The notes beneath the pieces were generated by a model that saw nothing but the letters and a program-made list of their open reading frames with translations, was not told the DNA's origin and made no database searches. Position numbers and translations under genes: made by a program. Below are positions 11,536-25,600 of a stretch of 64,000 nucleotides of DNA, piece after piece (the stretch's first letter is position 1; every line of letters begins with the position of its first letter). Source of the DNA: Blasia pusilla (lineage: Eukaryota; Marchantiophyta; Marchantiopsida; Blasiales); the NCBI GenBank assembly GCA_050084515.1, contig CM114274.1, forward strand, positions 39,184,001 to 39,248,000, read 5' to 3'.

Positions 11536-11657
11536 AATCCGACACAATCCTCTACCGTGTAGGTTTGAATGCAATTTAGGATGAACTATATACCCTTTCT
11601 TTCAAAGTACAACTTAATCAGTTTCAGACATTTCAACTAGCTTAGAGCAAAATGTAC

Positions 11658-11889
11658 AATGGGTCGGACTGGTGTCAGGGACAAGTTGGGCCCGCATCGC
11701 ACCCTCTGCCTCGTCATCGCAACCCTCCCCCCAAGGATTTGAGACTTGAATGACGACCCTGTATAATGGGCATGACAATGGGTCGGACTGGTGTCACGGA
11801 CAAGTTGGGCCCGCGTCGCGCCCTCTAACTCGTCATCGCAACCCTCCCCCCAAGGATTTGAGATTTGAACAACGACCCGGTATGATGAC
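11658..11889. repeat. Two-copy tandem repeat, period about 119 bp
   Basis: Units start at about 11658 and 11777 with AATGGGTCGGACTGGTGTCA. They share GACAAGTTGGGCCCGC, CTCGTCATCGCAACCC and CCCCCCAAGGATTTGAGA. Identity is high (a handful of substitutions), so the duplication is fairly recent. Confidence 0.85.
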
Positions 11890-14399
11890 AGAAAACCAAG
11901 TTTTATATTACAACACAAATAAATAAATTTCATCATAGTTCATTTTCGACTTCAAAGTGGCATTCAAAGCAGTACTTTCATGTTCTCATGGACAGGATGC
12001 GAAAAAATACTTTGTTTCCATGCATTTCTCAGGAAACCAGCAATATAAGCGTTGGCAGTTCTCTTGGATGCACGATGTGGAGGATTTGTTCGCCTGCACA
12101 AATACACTCCCAGTGGACCAGGAATTGTTCCACCTTCCTTAGTGCTAACCTGCTATTTCTTACAGCATACAAAATGTTGGTTTCTTAACTACAATCCTTC
12201 ATTTATACATTGCTCTTGCTTCCTCCATCATTTATACACAATTACACCAGATAATGCGTGTACATTCCCAATATGGGAATGTCCGTGCATGTGCCACTCT
12301 AGACCGGGGCGGAAAAGGCGCAATTCAACTTGAGATTTATGAGTTGTGGTAAACTCACAACTCATAAATCGTCCATTCGTACGCAACCCTTTTCTGGAAG
12401 TGCTCCAGGCATGAGAAAGCAAATTTTGGGTGTTATCACATGTAAAAAAAGAGTGTCATCCAGGAGGCACTCTGGACGAAAGGCTTTATCTAGTGAGGCA
12501 GCACGTCAACAGAAACTTTAGATCCTCTCCACATCTGAGTCAAAAATATTTCCTTCCTGATCACATCCTTGTACACAATTTAGTGGCGACCTCCACGTAT
12601 AATAGGTCAAGCTAGTACTGCGTTTTCTCCTTCAGTAAAGGCCCCAACAGCATGTGATCAATGGCCCACATGTGTAACTGCCCACAGAAAAAAATCCATC
12701 CAAGTATTACAGGCTTGACAGAGTTACATGTAGAGTGTATTCATTTAGGGCTAAAGTTTCAAGTGTGCCACATGAATCCACAAATATTTCATGCCCAGTA
12801 GAAAATACCGGGGAGATTAGTCTATAGTGTCCTCCATGTCTCTCAGACAATTTCATTCACAGTACATCCTGTGCGCATCTCTTCTTTGTTAAATATGTAG
12901 GTCTCAATTCCTGGAGACCGTCTTTCCAAGTTGAATATCAAGGAGTCAGACTACATGAAAGAGCTGGGCAAGCAAAAGCACAGCGAGAAGACAGGTTCAT
13001 ACATCCTCAAAACAAAACCAATCTAGTCACAAAATTTGGAATATCCCTTTGGATTGAGACCATTTTATTTCAAGTTCTACTGGTGAGACGTTCACCCTTT
13101 TGAGGGAGTGTGACGAAGTAATTGATTTTTCAGATTCAACTCCTCTAGCACATGTTGCAAGCCCAAAGGGTTTGCAATGATTTGAGAGAGCATACCATGT
13201 ACATGCATCCTCGCAAGCTGCAGATTATCTCCACTTCTGCAATTCCTTCACTTCAGCCAAAGAATGCTACTTTTTTCTCTTAGGAACTTGATGCTGGCTT
13301 AAGGCCACATGGCAGTGCATCCTACAAGGCATCGCCATCCCTGAGAAACCCCCAACAACCACAGTTTGTAAACAAGCAGGAATGCACCTTCACACAAAGC
13401 AATTTACTCTACCCTCAAATCCCAGGAGCCCAATCGGACACTCCGTATGCAATCCAATAAGTCACAATTCAGGAGAGTAGGCATCTAGCTAGCATCCACC
13501 AAACTCATATTCCTGACAGACACAGGAATTCCTAACACTCCTTTCCATGGCAAAATAAGTTTTCCTGATTGAAAGCACCCATGGAACCCTCACTTTTTCC
13601 AGAGATGTTACCACTAATTTTTGTTTCTAAAGTGAAGGCTCAATGGGTGCTCTAGACAGGAAAGGACCAATGCCCTATATAAATGCATCATCAGATGAAG
13701 GCTCCTCCGTGGAATATAATCTGCAAGACTCTCGACAAGGAGAAACCTAAGGGCGTCGTTATAGATCACCAATGCTTGCTTTCCAGAACTCGTCCAAACA
13801 CATGACAGATATTCTCAACCACTTCTAGAACCTTGACATTCAAATTAAATGAAAAACAAACCCCTTCGTCCTTCAAGAGCTTACACAACCATCTACACTT
13901 CCATTGTCCGATGCTCCAAAATGCTTTCAATCAACCATAAGTAATTATTTTAAAAATTCCATAACAAATTAATCCATAATCTGAAGTCTGAGAGGAGCAT
14001 ACCTTTAATAAATTACATTGATTCCACAAAAGAATGGGGAAGGCAACAGCTTGCTTGCCAGAACTGCCCTGCGATGAACAACAATAGATAAGGGCTGGAA
14101 CTGAACATGCTCCGCTAGATTTCCATTGAACGATAGGAATTAAAAATCTAGCACCCAACACATGAATATCAGACAAACTTTCCAATTACACAATTGCAAA
14201 TGATAATACATTGTGATCTCCACCAGGAGAGGAAGAGCAGACAGGAAAGGGACTTACATTTTCGAACTAGGTGAAATTTTGCCTAGTTTCTTGCCATGAA
14301 GTGATCTCTGTTCTCACTATTCGAGAATTCTCTTGAAGCAGCAGTGTGGTGGATAACATCCACTCAGAGGTAAAGTACAGAATTGCTGGACCTAAGAAT
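11890..14399. other. 3' flank and probable 3' UTR of SIZ1
   Basis: No coding frame with family features was seen on either strand. The SIZ1 transcript (minus strand) must end somewhere here; no single poly(A) signal could be chosen. A hairpin lies at 12334-12370. Confidence 0.5.
12334..12370. repeat. Perfect 15-bp inverted repeat (hairpin)
   Basis: GATTTATGAGTTGTG, a 7-base loop GTAAACT, then the exact reverse complement CACAACTCATAAATC. No U-run or gene context explains it; it may be the tip of a small foldback element. Confidence 0.8.
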
Positions 14400-17300
14400 C
14401 TAATCTGAATCTGAATCGACTCTAAAATAATGTGGGCGATGTCTTGGTAACTGGACAGGGCTTCGGCGTGAAATAGATCGAGGTGGACTGACTTGCATTG
14501 GGGACATCCGGTTGACTCTTCCATACGTAGGACTGGGAGGAACTGGAGACAAGGAATGTACTGGAGACCCATATGGAGGACTGCTTTGTATTTTTGACTT
14601 GCTCTCAGATGGAGCTGTGCGAGCATTCATGCCTAGGAGGACCTCCGACGCTGGAGCAAACCACAGTATGACCCAATAAACAGTCAGTTGCATATCATAC
14701 TGATTGAGAAATTCACCCAAAGTCCATCTAAGGTTTACAAAAACTTCCTCCCAATGAAGTGAGTGCATCAAAGAAAATATCTAAAGCTCAGATGGTTGAC
14801 ATCATTACACATACCGGTGCTTGCCAATGAATCCAGGCATCCTCTGCCCTGAGAAGCCTCCTGCCTAGTGGAAGCAGATCCCACATTGCTCTCAGGACCC
14901 CCCAGACTCAAAGAAAACCACGTATTATCCACCTCCTCCACTGAAGACATATGGGGTTCCCGAAGACTTGGCTGGACTTGTGCACGTGCAGGCTGATGAG
15001 GTAAAAATAGTCTTAAGGAAGAATCTCTCTGTGATACCCCACCACCATCTGCACTTCCACCATTGCAGTCAGAGCTTGAGTAGCTTCGAGTAGGTGAGAG
15101 TCCACATTTCCATCTCTCACCTCGTGAAGTAGTCTCTCTGGGTTGCTGACTGGAAGAAAGTCCAAAAGCTGAAGCTGTTACAGCTTGCACAGCAGTGGGT
15201 CGTATTGGGGGATTAGGTTGTGCAGAAGCAGCTGCTGGAAGCTCAGAACCAGACGGAAAATAATTAAATGAGATAGGCGGTCGTAGTGAGGTTGTCCACA
15301 TGGTCTCCAGAGGCAATCCAAGTGCACCTCCAGCACTTCCGTGGTTTTCCAAGGAGTTAGTGAGACCCCTTGATGGACCTAAGGTATTTACATGGTTGAA
15401 AGTTTGTGGCATACTGACAAAAACCTGGCCCTCTGGTATCTCAGCATCCAAATCAGGCGAAACTGGCCTTGCTGACGCAGGCCTTCCCAATGTCTCTGAT
15501 CCAATATAACCTGACGCTCCTGACGAACCAACAACCATGTTGTCTCCATCCTCATCATCAGTATCACTAAGAATTATCAAATTAGCAGCAGATTGCTTCT
15601 CCATTGCACCAACTTTGTTACCGGGCCAAACACTTCCAGTATTTGCAACTCTTAATGGGAAAGAAACTTCGGCCTCATCTGCATAATGACCTCCCCCTGT
15701 ATCTTTATCACTTGCCTCCTGATTCACACTTCTCTCACCATCTTCTCCATTCTCTTCCTCATTGCTGTCAGTTGCACTACTACTCCTTGAAATAACAGTG
15801 GGCTTTGGCCTCTCACTAGGACCAGCAACATTAGTGGAACCCCAACCATTTACACGCTTGATCCCATTCACTGCCCACTGACCATCATTAGGTCTTTTCA
15901 TGCCTACTTTTCTAGGAGAACCCTTTTCCTGAGAAGAAACACCTTCTTCCACTTTAACTGGAACCAAAGGTGCAAGTGTCGACCGTGCTTGCTTGGAAAC
16001 GCCATTTGCTACCACTATTGAGCCATCTGGAGTGCGCCAAGGTTCACGAGACTTCTCTCCCTCAACTTTTGGACGCCAAAGCCCGTCGGCTTTCATCTCC
16101 ACTTCTGTCACATCTTCTACATGACTCTTCAGCTGTGCACAGAAAGGAACATGCTTGTGAATCCTTGCAAAAAAATTGAAACCTTAGGGTACAACAAACA
16201 GGGACCAAACAGGACTCAATGCATTCATAAAGCATTCCATAACTCAGGTTGGGGGAGGGACTTTGATTGCTATAACCTTTGGAATGGAGGACCAAGAGAC
16301 AAAAAGCTTACCGCTGTTGTGACTCGATTGAAGAAAGGATCAATAACTAAATTTTCGAGTGAGTAATTCTTCAAGCAAATAGGACACTGCCACTGCACAC
16401 AGTTCCATACCACACAAGCTAATCACAAGCTAATCCCTTGCGAACAATTAGAAAAGCCAACTTCATCCTCCCAAATGATGCCTAACAACACCATGCCAAA
16501 AAAATTCACCCACCTTCCGTGTTCGTTCACTGAATTCAACAAATGTATCGAGATCAAAACATCCCATATGAAGACACGGTTTGAAGCGCCCAGCGACTTT
16601 AATGCGCCCTCCACTCACCTGTCCCCAATAGAGAGACCAACAAGAAAAATACATAGTGAAGTGAGACGATATGATGAATGATGGAACAGATCATTCTTTA
16701 ATTGCCTACTGGTAGTAAGAGAACTGATTTTCCTCATACACGGATTTGAAGTTGCTAGGCTTCTAGTTCATAGAAGGATTTCCATGGTAGATACTAAGTC
16801 ATTTCCTAACCACATGCCTCAGATTAAGATCTACTGATGTCAAACATCCTCAACTACATTAAATCAGATCTTGACTGTCTTGGGATGATTCAAATCCATT
16901 AAACCTGATCTTGAAAAAGGAATCCCAAGTTTAAAACCTGGCCAGTATAGCTTGAACAAACACCTTCATAATGCAAGCCTTCACCAAAACGGTTCATAAC
17001 TCCTGACACTGAGCAACAGCTATTGTAATGACCAGGGTCAATTGAGATTTTGCCTCCGCAGGCCCACAGCCAATTGCTTAAGGAATTGTTACATCAGTGC
17101 ACAAAAGCTATTAGTAGCTCCTATTGCTTGCCTTGTTAGACCATGCCTCCACAAATACTTACAGGGCATCTCAAAGTAACCGTCACTGACTCAGCTACCA
17201 CCTCCAAGTCACTGTCATCACCATCATCTGCCGTCCCTTGACCACTACTGCCATTTATACAGCGACGAACTCGAGCAAGAGCTTCCTCAAACTCCTCCCC

Positions 17301-20300
17301 CTCTGTGACATCTGGTATCATGCGAAGCACCTGGGCAAAGAAAACAAATTAGGATGAACCAACAAGTGATGGGGGCAATCATAGACCGTGAGGTTCACCC
17401 CAGCTTTAATACCATTTCAAATTATGGGAAGGGACTCTAGAAACACTAAATTTGTACAAGCTTGTTGACTGTGTTCTAGATTAAGTGAACATACCTGCTT
17501 GGCGGAATTCCGCCTAATGATGCGAACTCCCAGACAAAACGGCCTGGCATCATAGGCTAAAAAGGATATCCGGTTCACTCCTTCTCTTGTACATGTGGTT
17601 ATCTGTGAAGCAGACAGTCACAAGTTGTTACTCTTCCGACACCACTACAGCTCAACACATCTGACCCCTGTTTGAATACACTTTCTTCATCTTCACTAAC
17701 ATACATGAAGACCAGGGGGGGAATTAATCTCAGAAAGCCTACCCTTAACACTAGCTGTTCAGAGTAGGCAAAGTCTTTAAGAAGTAAAAAGTGGTGAACT
17801 TACCCCTGGCCCTTCATCCCGCCCATTTACTCCTAGTAATTGCGTTCCCGGTCTGTTGGTTACACGAACAGTGACACCTGTCCATGTGAAACACAAAGGC
17901 AGCTACAGAATGTGATACAGGACAATGCGGAATCTCCACAAAGCTACACTTCATTACTGCCACCCGAAGTAGTATAACAAACACAGGAGTCATTGCAATC
18001 ACAATCAGGTTTGACCTGAAAAGAAGATTCCAACTCTGAGAGAATTAAAAACTAATCCAGAAAGGATAAAAGGATATGGAAATCAATGATTGCATGATAA
18101 CCACTCCTCCTGAATCTGAACCAGGCTAATCCCATCGCTGTAAGATGCTCAATAAACTACTTACCATTGATCCTTAGTTCAGCATGTGCTGGCCAGTGCA
18201 TTCGGAAAGGTACTTTGTCATTGAGCAGTACACACCAAACCTGCATCAAATAGATTCATCAAAATGAGGAAATTATTACAGGGGTCACGCTAATATTAAG
18301 CATGAACAGACAGGAAACGTCACTTAGGGCTTCCCAGTTTCTTTTGCTTCTCTTTCCCTTCTGAAGCAGAAACCACACAGCACTCAAAGATTTGCTGAAC
18401 TAAATGTTGTACCCCTCATGCTGGCAGATTGGAGGCTGACACTCTACCCATGGACACCTTCCTAATCAAGCAACAAGCTACTTCCCCACTTGTCAAAAGA
18501 AACTCTATCTACTTCTGACTTGAACCATACATCCTCAAATACTTTCCTACACAATTATCAAGCTTGTGTCCACATATGAAAAATGTGATTATCTACTTAA
18601 TTTCATTCATACTTTTTCAATACAAGCACCCTGTTCTATAGTAATGCAAAATTTCATTGATTAATGAAAGTGGCATCACGTGGCGACGTGTAGGTTATTT
18701 GTCCATAAAGAGAATTTTCTGGACACCATTTGGTGTTAACATTTGAGAGAACCAACCTGCAGATCATGATTGGGACTGTGCAGCAGATCTCGATCACTAG
18801 AAGACAAGTGGAACGTCTTCTCGACGTTCTGCATAATATTTGCACTGAAGACATCAACCCCAGGATAAGTATCTTAGCATCTCAACCAACCTAATTCTTG
18901 CACCAATAGTACTGCATTTCATTTCGACTTTCAGTCCAAGAAAGTCTAAAATCCAAAGGGGGAAGCTGACAGACAAGGAGGAGGTACAAACCCCTCAGTC
19001 TTCGTTACAGAAGCACTCAGCTTTGTTGAAACCAAAGGACTTTGCACTGTCACTCTAAATCTGTAACACACAAAAAACTATAGTTATACCAATTCTTTCT
19101 TTACAAAATAAACCAACAACCATAGCCATCAATAGAGGAAGCTGCAAACTCTACTGTACAAAATAAAGAATAAGGGACAAACTCGCTTGAGGCTTGCTAC
19201 TGCAGCAAAAGAAGAGAACAAAATCATGCTTGTAGATTAAGCTTGTAGGATACAACTTACGGATCGCTGCGGTTGATTCGACAAAGCTCACAGTAAAACT
19301 GAGATGGAACTTCAGGAGGGTCAACAGTCTCTCCAGGTTTCTCTGGAATGACAACACAGCTTATATGTTGCCACACTCCACATTTACTGTCATCACACTG
19401 TTTCAATGGGGAAAAAGTATTAATCCACAATGAGCAGCCTGAACACATTCTTGCTCCCACCACATCAGCAAATAATGCTTGTGTTCTAAATGATGAACAC
19501 ATTTCACCACAGTCAATCCCCATCACAGGAAGGTATTGAGATCTCTTCAGCAAACAGATCAATTCACATGGCTACAAGAAATTGATGATCACAAGAACGT
19601 GTAGTTCTCCCCACAGCTAGAGCAGACACAAAACCGACAGGCCCTTACATCTAGCATCGTAGTTTCAGGGGCAAGGTGGATGACTACCACCATTACCAAT
19701 GTACAAGGTCCTTCAATGAACAAAATCAGACAGATTAAAAATGCTCTACAGGGACAAAAAAAATGCATGATATTCATGAAGAAAATGCATGCAACATGCG
19801 GAGGAGCAACAAAATATAGAAACCAGTTCTGGTGACATCCAGACACAATTGAACGCACCGCCTAGTGTTGATATGCTACATTTTAATAGCATCAAGAACT
19901 CACAAAAAACTCCAAGTAGCAGGACCTGACCCAACCACAGTAAGAGAGAATGTGGACAAGAAGCAATCACACCTGAATCATCACACCCATGTCCCTGGAA
20001 TTTCCACATGGACACCTTGTCTTAGCTTCCCCCCATGCAGTAGCTTCATCAGGCTCCTCAGACCGTGCAACACTACTCGAACTAGCACCAACACCTTTCT
20101 TCCCAGCTGATGCTAAATCAGGTGCCCCAGAGCCTCGGAGTTTCCTGAGTGCAACAAAATGGCACCACTTAGACACGAAGGGCATCCACATTGCAGCCTA
20201 TGATTACTACATATGTACTTCAGTTCTTCAAACAAACCGCCAATCTTACTATTTCTCACTTTCCATGCAACAGAGTTTGCTCCACACAACATTACAGATA

Positions 20301-23300
20301 TAAACATTAAGATATTGACCCAGTGGAGATAAACACGGGGAAAATGACAGAAAGATAAGCTTCCCACTTTCTTTCTGCGCGTTTAGTCTACTAGGTTGTT
20401 TTTGCTTTGGACCACTACATCAATTTTGTGTGTAGAGTTATTATATGCATTGTACAGGTGTATGCATTCATACCTGTATATGTCATCAATGACATTGACA
20501 CACTCTTCTCTGCTTATTACATTCTTGTTTGCTCCTCTTCCAATACCTATTACATCCATCACTATCAGTTAGTAAGAAATAAAAAAACAGATTCATCCAA
20601 AAGCTACTTTCACTGCAGGTTTTCTTGGTGTATAAAGCTGCCAACAAACTACAACATATGTTGAAAGCAAAGAGATTTCTACAGGTATGACCCATTCCTC
20701 ATGACCTGCTCAAGTTCACACTTTTACATATAGTACATTTCAAACAGGTTTGTTGATTTCCCTTGAAGAAAACAAAAATCATCTTTCCCAGTATCACCAT
20801 GGATGTAGGTTATAGACTTTCAACCGTCAGTCCACTACCCCATACAACCTTAAAATATAATACATTAAGATCTAGAAGACACAGGCTTCAAGAGCACTCG
20901 ATTTACTTGCAGGCACAATCTGTAGTCTCATATTCTCCTCCAGGGTCTCTCTGTAGCCAAGTTCAGTCTGGTCACAACGCTACAATAGACACTAATTGAT
21001 GAGTGAGGACTCTAGGAACATTCTGCAAAAACTTAACTTCGTCATTTGGTGAACACCTTCAGCGAAAATTACAAGAAAGGAGCTACCTTATCATGACCCC
21101 ACTTCATATCCCACAATTCATATCCCTAGAAATACAAACTCACTTTTAAGAGTTACTGCTGGCCTCTCTGGAGGTACAAGAACTCCCATTATTTTATCCA
21201 TGAGAACCTGCACCAACAAAATGACCATCAGAAAGGCAAATGCTCCAAACCATCATTAGAAGCAATCAAGCAGACTCTCCTTGTAACTATGCAAATGTGA
21301 GTTGAATAAAGAAACGTCTACCACAGACATAAATCCCAGAGTACAGAATCTGTTAAAATTTCCTGACAAGATGTTCTCTTCTTTCAATTGGTCTAGTTTT
21401 AAATCTCAAGTACTCCTAGTGCCAGGTTAATCTTGACAAAAGGAAGTGCAAAACAGAATTTGATAATCAACTCCTACTACTTTATAAACAAAGTTCAGAA
21501 ATCTACTCTAGCTGCTGCATACGTACTAGCAAATAAACAAATTCCCAACACAAAATATCACAATTCAGAGAAGCATCTTGAGAGAAAAATGCTCCCATTA
21601 GTAGATTATTAGTAAGTTAACTTATGGGTAAGCTAGTAATGTCAAATTCCCTGCATACCTGTTTCTTGCCCTGCTTTGGCAGGCGAAGTCGAGAAAGTAC
21701 ATCTTTCAATTCTCTAATTCGAAATGAAGCCAACTGTTGCTGCAATGTGACAAATCCAATTTTAAGTTTTATTTGAGACACCATAACTTCATATGGTGAG
21801 GACACTAACTTTCAGAGAGGAATTAGTCAGTAAGATGTAGGATTTTGCTAACACAATTCCTGAAGCATTGACCACAAGCTGAAACAACCAACTCCAGAAG
21901 AGGAGCAGTAAATTTGCATCCATCCTCACAAATTCCAAATTGGTGACAACGCATATCAGATTCAACTCAGAACTACAATGAGAAAGGGCAGGCTCTCCAG
22001 AGAGGTTCAGCAAATAAGCACTTTCTTAGACAATAATGATTTGAAACTCAGACAAGCTCCAGACATGCTCAAACAAACAAACAAACTTCTGAATTCACAT
22101 TTTGTCAACCATGAGATGCTGTAGTGTCTTCTGTACACTCAATAACCAATGGAGCAGCTTTCTGACTCCATCTTGCTACCATCGAAATCCTGAGAGGACA
22201 ATAGCTACTGCTTCATGTGTTGAGACAACTGGTGCAGAGAGTGTGTTTTGGCAACATCCAGACTTGTTGAGTTCTGCTAACTTGCCCAGCAGTACGGGTG
22301 AGAGCTGTATTGCCAGGCAAGTGAGCTGAACTGTAAACAGTGAGCTACAAGAAAGAGTAAGCCACAACGCACAGCTACAAAACACAAAGCAAAAGGGAAG
22401 GGCAGAGCAACCTTTACTCATGCACAGCAACCTGAACAACCTAAATTCAACCAAGGTCACATCTGGCGCAGCAGACTATTGAGTTGTATATATAAATATG
22501 CTCACTACGAGTATCATAAAGACCAAAAGTACAATTTAGTTGAGGTACTTCTGTGAACAAAACTAGATTAGTTAAGTTTTGGCCTATTCATGTATCAAAT
22601 ATTCAAGCTTCTTGCAAAGTGCAATTGTGGGAATTTTGGGTTAGAAATAATTGTTGGATGGCGAATTGCAGATAACTTCCTGCCTTCCTAAGAGCCCACT
22701 GACCATAGCAATATCCATGCATTACTTGTGACTTAGGTGGACTTCCACTCTGTTGGAAAGAAAAGACAGACAAGCTCGTCCAAACTTCAAACTAAACCAA
22801 AATATATTCGCCTAGAAAGAGGCACATTGGAAGGAAGATGTTCAGAAGAAACAATCGTTAACTCTGTTCCAAGAGCAAGAAAATCAGCGGTAATATTCTT
22901 CCAGCCCCAATAATTTGCTCTCAGCATTGAACAGAATCGACTGTACGTCAAAGGAAAGAGGACTCTAGTTGCTGTGCAGATCTTGGAATTTCACAAGAAT
23001 TTTAAAAAGCTACGACGTTGTTTCTGCCTCTTCAGTGATGGAATACAGAAGCTTACTGCTTCACAAAGCCACACAACACAAGCAATCCTTCCACAACTGT
23101 GAGCTATCCACGTTCTTATGATCAGATACACTGCAACACAGGGGATCCAAGTCTGTCGCTCATCACAGGTTGTTGGTCACCACGCAAATCACTAAAACCT
23201 AAGGCAAATAACATTGTTGAACCATAATCTTAACGAAAATTGACTTGCTATCCAGCGAAAAAATTGGAGACAAGGAAAACGTAGGGCTCCAAATACATTA

Positions 23301-23454
23301 ACGTCCAAGTGGTTCCCATGAAAATACACCTACATGCCAGGAAAAAATACTGATGTGCGATAATCATGCTACTCATTTCACTATACCCGTGCGACTAAAA
23401 AAGCATGTAGAGAAGTGAGGCTGAAATTACCCGACACCGTGAAACGTCATCCAT
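14400..23454 (-). CDS. SIZ1: E3 SUMO-protein ligase SIZ1 (SAP-PHD-PINIT-SP-RING)
   Basis: A nuclear ligase that transfers SUMO from the E2 enzyme to target proteins; in plants it acts in phosphate, cold, heat, ABA and immune responses. Sixteen coding exons join in phase to 2850 nt (949 residues; Arabidopsis SIZ1 has about 880). The SAP domain is at residues 1-45 ([20 protein letters not shown]). The PHD finger is at about 112-165: [25 protein letters not shown]. The PINIT region is at about 170-330 ([17 protein letters not shown]). The SP-RING is at about 366-427, with [14 protein letters not shown] and [19 protein letters not shown], keeping the Cys/His ligands. A SUMO-interacting motif [12 protein letters not shown] is near residue 612, and the C terminus is DSDSD. 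The start codon was chosen because exon 1 aligns with the known N terminus in length. The last two exons carry the low-complexity tail. The gene looks intact. Confidence 0.95.
14400..23454 (-). other. SIZ1: Exon map of SIZ1 (hand-built)
   Basis: Coding exons in transcript order: 23454-23431, 21739-21659, 21207-21144, 20507-20474, 20144-19973, 19397-19261, 19060-18992, 18844-18757, 18240-18165, 17877-17804, 17602-17495, 17330-17163, 16618-16514, 16392-16312, 16132-14815, 14650-14400. All introns are GT-AG and every junction keeps phase. Exon 1 has 8 codons (MDDVSRCR), followed by a 1.69-kb intron. Exon 4 is a 34-nt microexon; its acceptor could be two bases away (20509), but only 20507 keeps phase. 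The PHD finger is split between exons 5 and 6, and the SP-RING is split between exons 13 and 14. Confidence 0.88.
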
Positions 23455-25600
23455 TGTGTGCACGTGACTCCAGGAATAAAAGCATTCACGGATTGGAATG
23501 AAGACGTCCCATTTCAGCACAACTCCATCTCATAGCGCATTTCCCTGTAGTTCCATATTCCTACACGAAAAATTGTGCCCTTGCCTGGTTCGATTTCATC
23601 CATGATAGTGCATACGGGGAGAAAGGTCGTTGACAGTAAGTGTCTTTAGAGGCCGAAGTGATCCAGAGGTGGGCACCGGCGACTCAATCTCAAGGATAAC
23701 GCCAACGAGCAGATGAATAGGATCAGGCAGAGCGACCGGCTCGATGTCAATCCCAGAAAGGTCCACCTGATCACAAAAGCGCGTTGTTCGGCATTTACGC
23801 ACCTGAAAAGTTGAGAGGTCCTCTGGGAACAGGACCCGCAATTGAAAAAGAGGGGTAAGATGCAACCAGCAACCACCCCCCGCTCGTAGGTTCACCCCCC
23901 GCCCCCAATCAGGAAGAGAAGGTCCTCCTCGAACGAACCGGAGGCAACCCTAAGCAGGTACTCCTTGCGAAAATGAAGGAGCTCACGAAATTCTTTCCCC
24001 GGAGCAAGACGGCAGGATTGTCCTCCGCGAAGAAATAAACGCCAAAAAATATACCTCACACCCTTCGCTTCGCCATTACCAACTGGTCCCCGAGCACAAC
24101 CGCAGCAGAGCGTGTGAGTAAAAGCTCGACCCAGGGAAGAACGAGACTGGACAAAACCACCACTCGACGATCGGCCGTCGAGCAAACACGCGAGTGACAT
24201 ACACCGAACAGAGAGTATCGCGTTCTCCAACCAACCTCCAGGCGAAGGATAAGTAATCGCTCGCTTTCGCGAAAGTGTAGGTAAAATAATCTGAACTGCG
24301 ACGTAATTAACCTGTTAACTGAAACGCCTATTCTTCAGTCTGCTCTGTTTATGATACCGTCGTTTCTCGTTTGAACACCAAGAAAAATCGGAGACTGACT
24401 TGTACCAATATCCGCGGAGATTGTGCCGCCACCCCGCGCCCGGTGAGTTAAAGAGCTGGCGCATACAGACGATTAGGTTCTCCCAGCGATGGCGATGATC
24501 GGGAAATAGCGCCTGGGCACCTTCCCTCCTCTCACCTCTCCGAGCCCGAGCCGGAGCATGGTACGAAGCGATCGAGCGAACCAGCCAGCAGCCTGTTCTA
24601 CCATTATTCCACGGAGAAAACAAGCCATCTACGTACTCCCGTCTCCGTCCGTCCGATAGACCATCTCTGCGCGTCCCAGCCTCTACTGGATACCCCCGGT
24701 ATCTAGCATCAGTTTGCGAAATCCAATAGTCGCTCCTACCGGTCACCGGGGGAGAAGTGCCTACGAAACCAGACCGGGAATCCCCAACCTCGTATACAGC
24801 TGGCAACGGGAAATATATTCGCGAGATTCTCGTCATCGCGCGAACGGAACTGTCAGAGAATCGCGAAGCGCGGTCAAACGCGGTGGACATTTTACACTGT
24901 GGATTAGCAGCTTGTGTACTAGTGTACTTTACCTTGCTGTCACATCCAACAGACCGACCGGTCTCCCGGTCAGAAATACACAGTGTAACGATATACGCTC
25001 TTTGACTCGAGTACAGATTGATGCGGGTGAGGGACGGAGGAACAGAGAAATCCGCGACCGGTGGATGTCCCAGCTCTGTATCCTTGAACCGAAGGATTCT
25101 CTACTTCGTATAACGTCACGAACCGTTGAGTAATTCCCCATTGAGGAAGTCGATCTGATGGTCGGCCGGCTCAGGGAGCGGAGGACCGTTCATACCGTAA
25201 ACTCGCGCCATAGAGCAAGAAAACCCCGTTTGAGTTTTCGCTCCGATAATACACATTATTTTATGTACTTATTCTTGCTCTATCCGTAATAAGAGCTGTT
25301 GGACTTCAATTTCGCCATCTACGCCATCCCCACCATAATTTGGACGGAGAAGGGGACAGACGTACTTAGCATTTCTATTTGGAAGGTCTGGCACAGACTC
25401 CCTCCGCAAACAGTCAGTCAGGCAGTCGGTGGGGATGCCGCTGAAATGTAAACGGTCACTCCAGTCAAACGAGAAGAAAAAGAAAACTATAAAATCAAAA
25501 AGAAAATAGGGCTATTTGTGGTGTGTGACTCTCATCTAGGCTCCCGCGGAAAATCTTCTACTGCGCGTTGGATTCGAGTGGGTAGGACTGTTTCGTCCCT
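23455..25600 (-). promoter_or_regulatory. Leader and promoter region of SIZ1
   Basis: The stretch from about 23.9 to 25.6 kb is clearly richer in G+C and CpG than the AT-rich DNA after 26 kb, as expected of a promoter and 5' UTR. A G-box core CACGTG lies at 23461-23466, just before the ATG in the leader. Two minus-strand open frames lie upstream of the start (99 codons at 23596-23895 and 191 codons at 24315-24890). They have no recognised domain and could be upstream ORFs or chance frames. The transcription start cannot be placed. Confidence 0.45.

Noticed and set aside
19398-19562. Cys-rich open frame continuing upstream of the SIZ1 PHD exon
   Set aside because: A good acceptor at 19398 and the joined sequence CPCGN...MIQ plus CDDSKC restore the known PHD finger; the upstream part is intron.
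24315-24890. 191-codon minus-strand frame upstream of SIZ1
   Set aside because: No domain, Arg-rich composition from GC-rich DNA, and position in the leader or promoter; most likely a chance frame.
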